A stretch of DNA of 64,000 nucleotides from Chelonoidis abingdonii (Eukaryota > Chordata > Testudines > Testudinidae): positions 208,004,452-208,068,451 of the forward strand of contig NC_133770.1 of NCBI RefSeq assembly GCF_003597395.2. Reading direction: 5' to 3'. Under the pieces are notes generated by a model that was not told the DNA's origin, did no database searches, and saw only the letters and a program-made list of their open reading frames with translations. Below are positions 12,442-23,431 of this stretch, in pieces. The first letter of the stretch is position 1, and every line of letters starts with the position of its first letter. Both the position numbers and the translations under genes were made by a program.

Positions 12442-12849
12442 TTGTGTTAATTTCCACAAGAACCATTAGGTAGTAGTTTATATGTATGATTTATAGAAAG
12501 CTTAGATTCAAACTTTAATTTCTCTTCAAACGATTCTCAGAAATATGACTCCAATAAACATAGTGTGTCAGTTACCCTTACTTTTAAAGTTGATTTCAGC
12601 TTGAATACAAAATTGGATAACTAATATTTTTTGTCTTACTGCTAGTACAATAAAACTAAATATATTACTTTACTCTCATTTGCAAAGAAAATTCAGCACT
12701 AACTCTGTTTTCTCATAGTACTGAATCCCAAGCCCATCATCAGCTTTTGATTTGAGTCATTGTGATGCTCTGTACCTCAGGGGAACCCCCTGAATCCCCA
12801 TGTTCATCCTTATAATATGATTGTGTGGTATTCAATACAAAGTTTGTCA
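12442..12849. other. AT-rich DNA, no recognised feature
   Basis: No repeat ends, RNA gene or coding signal were seen. Confidence 0.4.
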
Positions 12850-13838
12850 TGTTGGGTGTCTTCGGAAGGCTCGTGATGCACTGAACATTGTTGTTATAGT
12901 AATGTTATAGGTTGTAATTTCATGTATATAGTTTTGAGGCTGAAAATGTGTGTTCATGGGTTAAAACAAACCCAGGCAAAACTCTCCAGGAGCAGAGGGG
13001 GCAGTTTACACCTCATCAGGGCATGTATGGGACAAACCCAGTCCAGCCTCACAGGAACAAAGGACACTGGTCTAGGCAGCAACAAAGGATACGTCAGACT
13101 CTGAAATGAATAACCCCCCCTTCCCTTGGTCAGTTTGGGACTATGATGAGGTAATGTTCACCTAACTCTGAAGGGGGAGGGCAAAGCCAAGAGGGAAGAA
13201 TGAGCATGGTAAAAGGGAGAAACGTTTGCTATGCTCTCTCTCTCTTCCACCTCCATCTAAAGACACCATCCCCAAGTGACTGAAGCACTGATCAAAGGAG
13301 AGAACCTGTCTGAAGCGCAACCAGCCAGCCTGTGGTGAGAAGTATCTAAGTTTGTAAGGGCACTGAAGGTATTAAGATCAGCCTAGAATGCATTTTGCTT
13401 TTATTTCAGATCTGACTTCTTGTGCTTTGACTTATAATCACTTAAAATCTATCTTTTGTAGTTAATAAATTTATTTGTTTATTCTACCTGAAGCAGTGTG
13501 TTTAGTTTGAACTGTGTCAGAGACTCCCCTGGGATAACAAGCCTGGTACATATCAATTTATTTGTTAAATTGATGAACTTATATAGGCTTGCTGTGTCCA
13601 GCGTGCATAACTGGACACTGCAAGATGGAGGTTCCTAGAGTTTTGTCTGGGACGGGAGATATTGGCTAGTGTCATTCGGATGCACAATCCAAGTAGCAGA
13701 TGGCCAAAAGTGGTCACTCACGTAGCTAGGAGCAGCTTACATGCTACAGGCTGTGTATGAACAGCCCGGGAGTGGGGGTTCTCACAGCAGAGCAGGGTAA
13801 GGCTGGCTCCCAGAGTCAAGGATTGGAGTGACCTAGCA
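12850..13838 (+). mobile_element. Possible solo LTR
   Basis: The block begins TGTTGGGTGTC and ends just before a CR1 tail with ACCTAGCA. It contains AATAAA at 13464-13469 followed by T-rich sequence, as at an LTR polyadenylation site. I recall similar interspersed sequences from turtle genomes. No primer-binding site, coding region or target duplication was identified, so the LTR identity and both borders are inferred. Confidence 0.4.
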
Positions 13839-15434
13839 TAGACTCATAGACTCGTAGGTCAGAAGGGACCAATATGATCATCTAGTCTGAACTCCTGCAC
13901 AAAGCAGGCCACAGAACCCTACCCATCCACTTTTATAGCAACCCCTAACCCGTGACTGAGTTATTGAAGTCCTCAAAATTGTGGTTTGAAGACCTCAAGC
14001 TGCAGAGAATCCGGTTAGAAACCTTCGTCTAATTTCAAGTCTAAACTTCCTAATATCCAGTTTGTACCCATTTGTCCTTGTGCCTACATTAGTACTAAGC
14101 TTAAATAATTCCTCTCCCTCCCTAACGTTAATCCCCTGATATATTTATATAGAGCAAGCATATCCCCCGGAGCCTTCTTTTGGCCAGGCTAAACAAGCCA
14201 AGCTCTTTGAGTCTCCTTTCATAAGGCAGGTTTTCATTCCTCGGATCATCCTAGTAGCCCGTCTCTGAACCTGTTCCAGTTTGAATTCATCCTTCTTAAA
14301 CATGGGACACCAGAACTGCACACAATATTCCAGGTGGGTCTCACCAGCGCCTTATATAACGGTACTAACACCTCCTTATCCTTGCTGGAAATACCTCGCC
14401 TGATGCACCCTAAAACCGCATTTGCTTTTTAACGGCCATATCGCATTGGCGGCTCATAGACATCCTGCTATCAACCATACCCCAAGGTCCTTCTCCTCCT
14501 CTGTCGCTTCCAACTGATGCGTCCCCAATGTATATCTAAATTCTTATTATTAATCCCTAAGTGCATGACCTTGCACTTTTCACTATTATATTTAGACCGT
14601 TAGGCGAGACTTTTAATCGATGGTAAACTCGGGAGGTTGTTACCGTTGATGGAGAATTGCTCACGTAGTTCCTATTTCAAGAAGGGAAAAAGTGATCCGG
14701 GTAACTATACGGCCTGTTAGCTTGATGTACTGTAGTAATGTAAGGTCCTTGGAAAAAAATTTAAAGGAGAAAGTAGTTAAGGAACATTGAGGTCAATGGT
14801 AAATTGGGACGATTGCAACATGGAATTTACTAAGGTATTCATGCCAAACCAACCTGATCTCCTTCTTTAAAGTGACGGATTACTTAGATAAAAGGAAATG
14901 CGGTAGATTTAATTACCTCGATTTCAGAAGGCGTTTGACACGGTTCCAATGGGGAACTGTTAGTTAAATTGGAAAAGAATGGGGTTGAATATGAAATTTA
15001 TAAGGTGGATAAGAACGGTTAAAAGGGGAGACCCAGCGGGTCGTACTGAAAGGTGAACTGTCAGCTGGAAGGAGGTTACTAAGTGAGTCCCTCAAAGGAT
15101 CGGTTTTTGGACCGATCTTATTTACCCTTTTTTATTAACTGACCTTGGCACAAAGAGGGGAATGTGTCTATAAAGTTGTGGTGACACAAAGCTGGGGGTA
15201 TTGCTTTAACACGTTTGAGAAAGGACCGGGATATTATACAGGAAGATCTGGACGCACCTTTAAAGCTGGAGTAATAGTATAAGAGAAGAGCTCGCAATTT
15301 CATGCGCCAGTTCCTTTAATATCCTTGGATGGAGATTGTCCGGACCCTCCGATTTTGTCCCATTAAGCTGTTCAAGTTTGGCCTCTACCTCAGATGCGGT
15401 AATATCCACCTCCATATCCTCATTCCCACAGTCA
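13839..15434 (-). mobile_element. CR1 LINE, antisense, with inverted middle segment
   Basis: From 13839 the sequence runs as an antisense CR1 from its 3' tail (TAGACTCATAGACTCGTAGG) through ORF2 to about 14593. From about 14594 to 15288 the same CR1 continues on the opposite strand, and from about 15291 to 15434 it returns to antisense (GCAATTTCATGCGCCAGTTC onward). The three parts join in consensus order if the middle is flipped. The middle encodes reverse transcriptase remnants on the plus strand, such as DFRR.LTR and SVFGPILF. Many single-base deletions break the frame. Confidence 0.8.
14594..15288 (+). pseudogene. Inverted CR1 reverse transcriptase segment
   Basis: On the plus strand the order is that of CR1 reverse transcriptase: a NYRPVSL-like area (about 14700), CNMEF..VFMPNQPDL (about 14815-14860), TDYLDKRK and DFRR (about 14876-14935), then GSVFGPILFTLFY (about 15100-15140) and KLGVLL-like sequence. 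Several frameshifts and stops make it a pseudogene. Left and right borders are placed within about 10 bases by comparing with the expected CR1 order. Confidence 0.75.
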
Positions 15435-16336
15435 TGCTATGCAAATAGTTCAGATAGGAGACAAACTATTCTATCCAGTGCTGTCTGAGTTCACCAAAGT
15501 AGAGCCATAGTCCCTATACACTCACAGCATCCCACATTAGGGGGGATGATCTGTATGAACACTTTGGAGAACTATGGCCTGAATAAGAGTTTTGAGGTTA
15601 TATGTGTCTCTTTTTTCTTTAAATCTGAAATAGGTAAGTAATAGGGAAGGCGCCAAAGTAACCCTTTCATGAAGAAGAGCACGATAAACCATCATTACAG
15701 ACAATACTGGTTTCCTGATTCTGATAAAATTCTTTGTTCAATGTTACAAGAAAGTGACTGAGTCGTCTGCTAAATTATTTTAAACCAAAAACCTCCTTTA
15801 AAAATCATGTTTTCAAAAACTGACAATTTTTGCTGTATACCAAAATTTTGAACTAAAAATAGTTTTTTTTAGTTTTGATTTCTCATGAAAATAAAAAAAA
15901 AACCTGAAAATTTTCTGTATTAAAAATTGCAAAAAATTAGGATTGCTTAGTTGATTCTAAAGATGATAAATTTCACAGGTAGAATGTGACTAAACCATGA
16001 AAAGCCTCAATGTAATGGACAAAAAGTTTCTACCTGTTGTAGTTGAGCTGTTAAAGGATAAGGACAAGAAATCTGATAGTTGGGACAGAGAGAAAAGCCC
16101 CAAATGAAAGATGTTAAGATTTGAAAACTATGGAGAGACTAAACTCAAAAATGGCATCCATATTGCAGCCAGAGCATCTAGAAGGATTACAGTATTTTCT
16201 GCAGTTCCACACTAGTAAAAAATAATAATTGAAAATAGGCAAATAATATTTTAAGCTGTTACTCAAAGCTTGTGTAGTTTGTCTTTTATTTGAAAATGAA
16301 ACAAAAATATCAATAGGTGACTTCTTCATTTTTTTT
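15435..16336. other. AT-rich DNA with possible T-rich foldback remnant
   Basis: About 15780-15950 has the AAAACTGACAATTTT / GAAAATTTTC phrases seen in the T-rich foldback family at 22686, 36996 and 44690. Ends were not located. The remainder shows nothing. Confidence 0.35.
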
Positions 16337-16530
16337 AAGAACATAAGAACAACCATACTGAGTCAGACCAGTATGGTCTATCTAGCCCAGCATCCTGTCT
16401 TCAGACAGTGGCCAGTGCCAGATGCTTCAGAGGGAAAGAACAGAACCATGGCAATTTCAAGTGATCCACCCTCTTCCAGTCCCAGCTTCTGGTAGTCAGA
16501 GGTTTAGGGACATCCAGAGTCTGGAGTGGT
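16337..16530 (-). mobile_element. CR1 LINE 3' end fragment
   Basis: Starts with AAGAACATAAGAACAACCAT and continues with GAGTCAGACCAGTATGG, TCTAGCCCAGCATCCTGTCT and GACAGTGGCCAGTGCCAGAT, the antisense 3' untranslated end of a turtle CR1 subfamily (same as 24668 and 34789). It stops inside the 3' region. Confidence 0.8.
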
Positions 16531-18000
16531 GTCTCTTAATGGATCTTTTTATAATGGCATTCCACTCTGAAGTTAATGCAGTGTATCATATTTTACAAGT
16601 TTTTATTAATACTGAGTGTTTACTACAGACAACATATCGACTATTTAGTGTAAGCAACTATATCATAACATAGTTTAACCAGAAATGCACAAATAAAATA
16701 GATCCCAAAATTAAAATGTACTACTCAAATTAATAGGCCAGATCTTCCGCTGGTGTAAAGCTGTGAATGCAGCTACATTAATTTACACTAGCTGAGAATC
16801 TGAATGTGTGTGTGGTTAAAATTTAACTTAGGGCCACAGTCATACTTCAGGCTCAGTTGTGACTGAAAGGCACAGTTCCATTTTGGGAGCAGTCTGAAGC
16901 CATTTCACACCAGGACAAACATTGAAAGACATCCTGCCTCAGAAATGCCTGCTGGATTTATTTGGTAAAGAGACCTGTAATGGGGTAATACTGGATGAGG
17001 GAGGTCCTGCCCTTCAGCAATTGAGGGGTATGCAACAAGTGGAGGGACAGTTTAAAAGGGTATTGGCAGCCCAGGGGAAGGGTGGAAGGAGCTACAGGTT
17101 ACACCAGAAAATGAGGGTGCTGCCTGGAGTTGAGGGAAGAGTGACTATGGCACCAGTAAGACTGTTCCAGAAGAAGTGACCCAGAATCCCTTCCCCACTT
17201 TTGACACTGAAGAGTGAGATGTTACCCTCTGGGCAGACTAAACTGCTATTACTAAGACTGTTACCGTGCCCCAAAGGAAGGCGCTCCAGCCTGGTAGGAA
17301 GAGATCCAGGGGGGCATGTAACTTGGGGTGGACCGATGGATGGTCTGGACCCTTTTAGGCCCTGGTCTGAACCTGGTGAAGTGGGTTGTCTCAGGTCCTC
17401 CCTTATCTTGTCCCCTTCCCCTCTCTCACAACAGAGACTTGAGGGCAGAAGAAGAAAAATACGTGGGGTTTGGCGGGGGAGGGAGGCTTGCAGTATGCCA
17501 TTTGGGAGGGCCCCCTTCCAGAATGGAGAAACTGAAAAGTCATGGCCTGATCATGAGGCTACCTGGCTTTCGGACTGACCCACTAAAAGAGGTAACATAT
17601 CTGCTGCTAGACCATTTCATGGAGGTGTAATTTATTCATTTGATGGCAGGTATTTCTAGAGACACATAACCATGACTCTGCATCCTCCCACTTTGGGGTG
17701 TTGTGTGACCCGAGGAGCATAAGGAGTGAGTCGTTCATGTGTGTTACAAGAATACCATAAAAAAGGGATGTGTGTACATATGAAAAGAGTTTAAAAAATA
17801 ATGTGAAGGCATATGGTATTAAGAATATGCTGCACTGTTCCTGGCTTTTGTGGGACCAATAACATTTGTTGTTGTGCACTGAATATGGCTTTTTGTGTGC
17901 AGTTCTTTACATAGAGCTCTTAACAATGTGCTCCTCAAAGTGCAAAGACTGTAATTTGTAGTTTGCCCTTACATAGACCACACAAGGGGGAAAATCTTTC
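16531..18000. other. No gene seen; GC-richer block and a small foldback
   Basis: 16736-16802 is a small palindromic repeat: GCCAGATCTTCCGCTGGTGT against CTAGCTGAGAATCTG, typical of reptile foldbacks. 16960-17610 is richer in G and has overlapping open frames to 125 codons (17201-17578), without any recognised domain. It may be an unclassified repeat. Confidence 0.4.
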
Positions 18001-19194
18001 CTCCCCTGACGTTCACTTGAGGCCTAGAAAGAATCTGGCCTTCGTTTTTACAAAGTCCTTATTCATACACTGCTCCCATTGGCTTCAGTCCTCTGTTTGC
18101 CTCCATTGACATTAATGAGGATTTTCCTTGAGCCAAGGATTTCAGGGTTTCAACTCTGGAAAAGATTTATTTTTGTTTGAAAGACAAGAGAGAATTTGTC
18201 AGAATGTGACCTGTATTCCTAGATGTATATCACTAAAGGGCTGTTTAATTTATAAAATATGTGTACAGAAGAACCTCACTAACAAAGCACTAATAAGATC
18301 CATTCTGAATTACTGACTTTTCTGAATTAGCAAGCAAGTGAATAAACACAGTATAAAAGCAAAGATAATGGATCACTACATGCATCTTGTTCATTTATTT
18401 TGACCATTGCAATTCAGTTTTAATTATTTATTATACTTCATGTACAAATAAATGTTCTGTGATATATTTTGTAAATAAAATGAAATATTAGCGATATGTC
18501 AACTCCCCAGAGACTCTCCTATTAAATCTTTACTGAAAGATGGGGCAAGGTGTCCAGTGTTTATGCAGATTATAAAGTGTGCACATTAACAAGTTTCAAC
18601 TATGTTCATTTTCTAGCTTTGAACTGAATTGTTACACAGTATGGAATACCTGGATGTGCCACAGGAGTTCTCCTACACATACATGTGCAACTCCATTTCC
18701 TCTTAAAATGACTGAAAACAGGAACAATTGTTGCTGGCAGTTCATGGTTTTTGTTTCCAGGGAGTGTGACCATTCCCAGAGATCCTTTACAGAGTGCTTC
18801 CTGTTTCATGAAAATGTGAAAGGTAAGAAGAAACGCTGCTCTGAACAGAATCTGCGTGATGTTCACAGGTATCAATCACTGGATCACATGCCACTACTTA
18901 TGCTGAATTCAGGATGTAACCCTGGCTCCACTGAGTCAATGACAAAACTTCCATTGACTTCAGTGGGGACAGAATTACACCCCCAGTGCCCCAACTACAC
19001 AGGCCTGCTGATTTAGAGAATTAAGAAGGAAGGAACTGGATGGAAATTCAAATTGATGTTTTTCTAACTTATTCTTTTAACTACTTGTATGAATGACCTA
19101 AATGAGCATTTATAGCTCTACAACTATAGTGTATATTCCAAATGAGCGTGACATAATTAGTGTACCCTCATACCCATTCAGTAAGTTGTTCATA
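18001..19194. other. No gene seen
   Basis: A 145-codon open frame at 18579-19016 (+) is cysteine-rich but has no family motif and overlaps an ACTTCAGTGGGGAC phrase common in reptile repeats near 18956-18970. It is likely chance. The 3' part of 18001-18125 has CCCATTGGCTTCAG, another repeat phrase. Confidence 0.4.
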
Positions 19195-19265
19195 GAGGGC
19201 TTGACCCAAAGCCCACTGAAGTCAATAGAAAGATTCCTATTGGCATCAGTGGTTAGATTAGGCTC
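19195..19265. repeat. Short foldback repeat
   Basis: GAGGGCTTGACCCAAAGCCC plus ACTGAAGTCAATAG pairs imperfectly with TTCCTATTGGCATCAGTGG and TTAGATTAGGCTC. A hairpin of about 70 bases results. No target duplication was found. Confidence 0.55.
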
Positions 19266-20071
19266 ACACTAAGCACTACCGGTGACTTTAGGATTAAAGA
19301 TCCATCTAGTTTCAGCCATATTGCTACCTTAATACAATAACAGAGGTAGTGCAAGACTGTAGTGCAGTAGCAACTTGATTTTTTTTACGCCAATTGTACA
19401 TTGATATAACTCCATTAACTTCAGCAGATTTACTCCTCATTTACGTTGTTGGGAGTGATAAGAGAATCAGGCCTTATAGGTATGTATGTTTTCATTTATT
19501 TATTTTACACATCTTATCCACACAAGTGAGTCGGAAATAAGATCCATGACAATTCTGGAGAATGAGGTAATCCTTAACTGTGGTGAATGAAAATCCAGCT
19601 ATTCTTTTTCTGTTCATCAGAATCCTTACTTTTTTGCCATTAAATTTCTTTCCTTCTCTTTTGCTCTTTAAATGAGTTCTCCCCTTTTCACCAGTGCAGT
19701 GCATCTGTATTGGTTTAAAACAACAGTTCTCAGAAACGTCCATTTCTTACTCTTCACTGATTATTGCATAGCAGGTATTAATATTAGAAATATACTGTAC
19801 AATCAGTTTTAGTGGGAACCTTAATACACTAGACCTTAAGTACTAAATTTATCTTTAGAAGAACTTTTATTTGGTTTCTTAGCAATGATTAGATTTGATT
19901 CTGCCAGTCATATACTGTAACCAATCTATGCCTGCAGCATCCATTGATGAAAATATTATGTATACCAATATTTCTATATAAATATACTTTTATAAGGCAT
20001 CTCATAACCAAAGACCTCTATTATAAGGGAGTTATGAATATGGCTCAATGATAGTGTATGGTCCTTAGTGT
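19266..20071. other. No gene seen
   Basis: 19384-19472 is a weak foldback-type phrase (TGATATAACTCCATTAACTT ... GAGAATCAGGCC). The rest is AT-rich with no recognised feature. Confidence 0.4.
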
Positions 20072-20294
20072 ATGTCTATACTGCAGCTGGGAGCAGACTT
20101 CCCAGCATGAGGTAGGGGTGGGAGTAGGGATGAAGGGGCAAAGACAGGAGACATGCTAGCTCTCCTCCAAAGTACCAGTGTGGCTGTAGCAGGTTGGGTT
20201 AACCACCTGAATTCCAGCCCCAGGGGAGGTACTCAGGTAGCTAGCCCAAGCCATCACCTGTGCTGCTCTATTTTTAGCAGTGAAGGTATACCCT
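20072..20294. repeat. Foldback MITE copy (TCTATACTGCAGCTGGGAG end)
   Basis: The left end TGTATGTCTATACTGCAGCT and interior CCACCTGAATTCCAG, GGTACTCAGGTAGCTAGCCC, GTGCTGCTCTATTTTTAGCA match a known turtle foldback layout. The 3' arm is truncated or degraded. A second copy is at 32938-33110. Confidence 0.5.
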
Positions 20295-21224
20295 GAGTAT
20301 CAGTCTCTTTATTCTTGCCTTTCTGGGAAATTTTCTTTTCTCTGCTACTATGGTGCATTTCTCCAGATTACTATGTAGATTCAGTGGTCCCACACTCCAT
20401 AAATCCTTCCAACTCCTCCTCCCATTATGTAGATCAGTCATCCTGATGTACATCTGGTATGATTTAATCTCCTTTATTGTCAACTTTGAATCTCCTTTCA
20501 TTGTCAATGTAAAACATAACATTGTATTCTATAGCCAACTTTATTTTACTCTGAAATGTTTTGGGCTATGGCATTTCATCTGATTTTTTTTTCCTCTGTG
20601 GAAGGAATAGAGAACTTTTGGTTTCCAGAGGCTTGGTGCAGGATCACGACATTTCTTTGGTGGAACATTGTTGCTTTGTGCACTAAATGTACTTATCTTT
20701 AAAAAATATAGTAAAGGTTAGGTCATCTAAAGCCATTTTGAAGGGTTGTAGTTCTATATTGTTTTTGTTGCTATGTTTTGCATTTGTTACAAATTTTGGG
20801 ATTCAACAAAATAAAAACTGCATTTTCCAGAAGGACAAAACTTATAACATTGCAATGATACAAAGTTTTGTTTTCTTTACCCTTATTGAAAAAAACAGAA
20901 TAAATGAGAATTCAAAAGTAAGTCCATTTCTTTTACAGACAAAACTTTTCACAGACTTCAGGAGATGAAGATATGAGCAACACAAGGAGAAGCTTCCTAA
21001 ATAAAGTAAATCTGTAAAGAGTCCAAAGATCTTCTCCCTCATCATATTTTAGTTTTTCAGAGATGTAGCATAAAGAGACCGTATGTGCTGTGAAAACTCC
21101 CAAATATGACAGGTACGGAAATACTTGCAACCAAGCAGCTATCTCTTATGCCTTAGGAATCCATTTTAAATATAGATCAGTCTGAATGTGACTTGAGGAT
21201 TTTAGCCTTAAACATTCCTAGTTA
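20295..21224. other. AT-rich DNA, no recognised feature
   Basis: Short overlapping open frames up to 93 codons are present on both strands. None has a motif. Confidence 0.4.
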
Positions 21225-21345
21225 GTGAGCTCTTGGGGGCAGGGAACTTCTCTTCCTGTGGTTCTTTTAGTAGCGCCTGGAACAATGCAGTTCTGGTCCT
21301 GACTGAAACCTTGGGATACTACCCCAGTACATCATTACTATACTA
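21225..21345 (+). repeat. L2/MIR-type 3' tail repeat
   Basis: GTGAGCTCTTGGGGGCAGGG, then GCGCCTGGAACAATGCAG and GGTCCTGACTGAAACCTTGG follow the tail layout shared by old amniote LINE/SINE repeats. The copy at 32811-32930 has the same order. Confidence 0.6.
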
Positions 21346-21370
21346 CTGCTAATAATGTGATAGTTTAGTA

Positions 21371-21612
21371 CAGAGATCAGCAAACTTTGGCACATAACCT
21401 ATCAGGGAAATTCGCTGGCAGGCCGGGACTGTTTGTTTACCTACAGTGTCTGCAGGTTCGGCCAATCGCAGCTCCCACTGGCCTCAGTTTGCTGTTCCAG
21501 ACCAATGAGGGCTGCGATCAGCTGAACCTGTGGACGCTGCAGGTAAACAAACCGTCCTAGCCTGCCAGCGGATTTCCCTGATGGGCCATGTGCCAAAGGT
21601 TGCTGATCCCTG
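21371..21612. mobile_element. hAT foldback MITE 1
   Basis: Terminal inverted repeats begin CAGAGATCAGCAAACTTTGG at the left and CAGGGATCAGCAACCTTTGG at the right (other strand). The flanking octamers GTTTAGTA (21363-21370) and TTTTAGTA (21613-21620) match at 7 of 8 positions, as expected for a hAT target duplication. The two halves are complementary over most of their length. It has no coding region. Confidence 0.85.
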
Positions 21613-21625
21613 TTTTAGTATATAC

Positions 21626-21952
21626 CAGGGGTCGGCAACCTCTGGCACATGGCTTGCCAGGGCAAGCCCCCTGGTGGGCCGGGCCAATTTGTTTATATGC
21701 CGCATCGGCAGGTTTGGCGGACTGCGACTCCCACTGGCCGTGGTCCCAGGCCAATGGGGGCGACGAGAAGCAGAGCGGGTGAGGGATGTGCTGGCCGCAG
21801 TTTCCTGCCACCCCCATTGGCCTGGGACGGCGAACTGCAGCCAGTGGGAGCCGCAATCAGCCAAACCTGCCGATGTGGTAGGTAAACAAATTGGTCCAGC
21901 CCGCCAGGGTAAGTACCCTGGCAAGCCACATGCCAGAGGTTGCCGACCCCTG
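21626..21952. mobile_element. hAT foldback MITE 2
   Basis: Termini CAGGGGTCGGCAACCTCTGG are near-perfect inverted repeats. The octamer GTATATAC is directly repeated at 21618-21625 and 21953-21960, an exact 8-bp hAT target duplication. The left and right halves are complementary around a GC-rich centre (about 21780-21790). It is related to MITE 1 but closer to a consensus, so probably younger. The open frames of up to 160 codons that cross this pair are artefacts of the palindrome. Confidence 0.92.
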
Positions 21953-21960
21953 GTATATAC

Positions 21961-22685
21961 TGTCAAAAGCAGAGATAGCTGCTAACCGTAAAATAACAGG
22001 ATAGCCTCTAACCATCTAAAGCTTCATCTACTTTTTCTGGACAAGAAAACCTGGGCCTGATCCTGAAAACCCCTATGTGAGTACTCTTCTTGTTTGCAAG
22101 TTTTCCCACTGAAATCAATTAGCTTTCAAATAATTCTGTTGCCACGTCTCAGATAAAGTTATTTGAGGAGGTTTTCCAGCTCCAGTAGGGATTTCTTTAT
22201 TAAAATGTCACATGTAAATGAATTAGTTCTTTAAAAAAATAAAAAAGCAGACACAGTAACCACATATCTTGATTTTAAAAAATACAAAAAGTTTTGAGAG
22301 AAATGATGCAGAAAACCAGTATAATTTGACATCATTCGGGAGTGTGAGTTTAGCATCTGACAAAGTAGTGTCTGTCTGAAAGTTACAGACATAAAGAGTT
22401 TGTAGGTCAGGAAAGATATGTTTAGAAGGGGTGGTCTTTAGAGAGATTTACTTTCTACATCCCCTTCCCAGTTTCCCCTGAGAATGAAAAGGAAAAAAGT
22501 CTGCCTCAGCATCACTTAAGCAGTTCTTGGCAGTGTAGGCCAAATTCTTATACAAGAATGTCTTTGGTACTGTTAAATCTCCAACCTGAGTACAGAATGA
22601 CATGAGAACTAATGAGAACAAGATGGTGGCAGTAATATTTGGCTGTTGATTCCAAATGAGTTTTCTTCCAAACAGATATTTACAG
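21961..22685. other. No gene seen
   Basis: GGGCCTGATCCTGAAAACCC near 22050 is a common foldback-repeat phrase; the partner arm is not clear. Nothing else is recognised. Confidence 0.4.
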
Positions 22686-23431
22686 TAGAACTGGTTGCAA
22701 AATGTTTTTTTGAAAATGCAGTTTCCACAACATTAAAATTTTCCAGGGAAAATTTCCGTTTAGGAAAAAAAAATAGTTATTTTTCTATCAGGAAAATCTA
22801 AACAAAATATGTCATGTTCAGTTGAGTAAACCAGACTTAAAACATTTTGGTTCTTCAAACTGAATCAAAATGTTTCATTTTGGGTAAATTCAACATTAAT
22901 CTGTGTCCGCCTGAGCTCCCAAAATATGTCCTAGGAGCTGTGGTGCAGGTGCTTTAGGACCCCATTCTTTCCTATAGGTTGGGCTCTCCAGCTGGACTAC
23001 ATCTCTCATGATGCACTTGTGGGTGAACTCCTGTGGTGCATTGTGGGAGTCCTAGTCACTGCAGTCCATCCTGAGAGATGTAGTCCATCCTGGGATCCTA
23101 GATTATGGAGAAGAATGAGGTACCTGAGCTCAAACTCCCATGAGGCATTATGGCTGTTCAGGCCATTCAATATCTAACTGGCCAAAATTAAATGTTTCAA
23201 ATTCGTTCAACAAACTACAGTGAAATGGTTCAGTCCAGGAATATTGAAACATTTTGTTTCAATCAAAAAACTTCAAATGAAAAATCTCAATATTTCTTAA
23301 TCAATTTTTTCCAAACTTTTCATTCCACAAAAAAATGATATTTTGACTTTTATCCACAATTATGGTGAAAACAAGTTTTGAAAGGTAATAATTTCCAATG
23401 AGATGGAAATTCTGATTTTTGACCAGCTCTA
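22686..23431. mobile_element. T-rich foldback element with TA ends
   Basis: The left end TAGAACTGGTTGCAAAATG and right end TTTTGACCAGCTCTA are inverted copies (TAGAGCTGGTCAAAA), each bordered by TA as in Tc1/mariner-type insertions. The arms (22690-22890 and 23170-23430) are A/T-rich and partly complementary. The centre (22905-23160) is different: it has several copies of a CTACANCTCCCATGATGCA-like motif. No transposase is present. Superfamily is tentative. Confidence 0.6.
23031..23056 (-). promoter_or_regulatory. ZNF143/STAF-like motif inside foldback element
   Basis: On the minus strand the sequence contains ACTAGGACTCCCACAATGCA followed by CCACAG. This is close to the vertebrate ZNF143 site (ACTACAANTCCCANNATGCA type). 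A second, weaker copy on the plus strand is at about 22994-23022 (GACTACATCTCTCATGATGC). Binding is not shown; the motif is common within repeats. Confidence 0.4.

Noticed and set aside
18579..19016. Cysteine-rich 145-codon frame as a small secreted protein
   Set aside because: The Cys spacing matches no family, it has no signal peptide, and it includes a repeat-derived phrase near its end.
21371..21952. CRISPR-like or palindromic array
   Set aside because: The palindromes are explained by hAT ends with 8-bp target duplications. No repeat-spacer pattern exists in the window.
21484..21985. Open frames up to 160 codons on both strands
   Set aside because: They lie across the two hAT MITE palindromes; mirrored frames on both strands are expected there.
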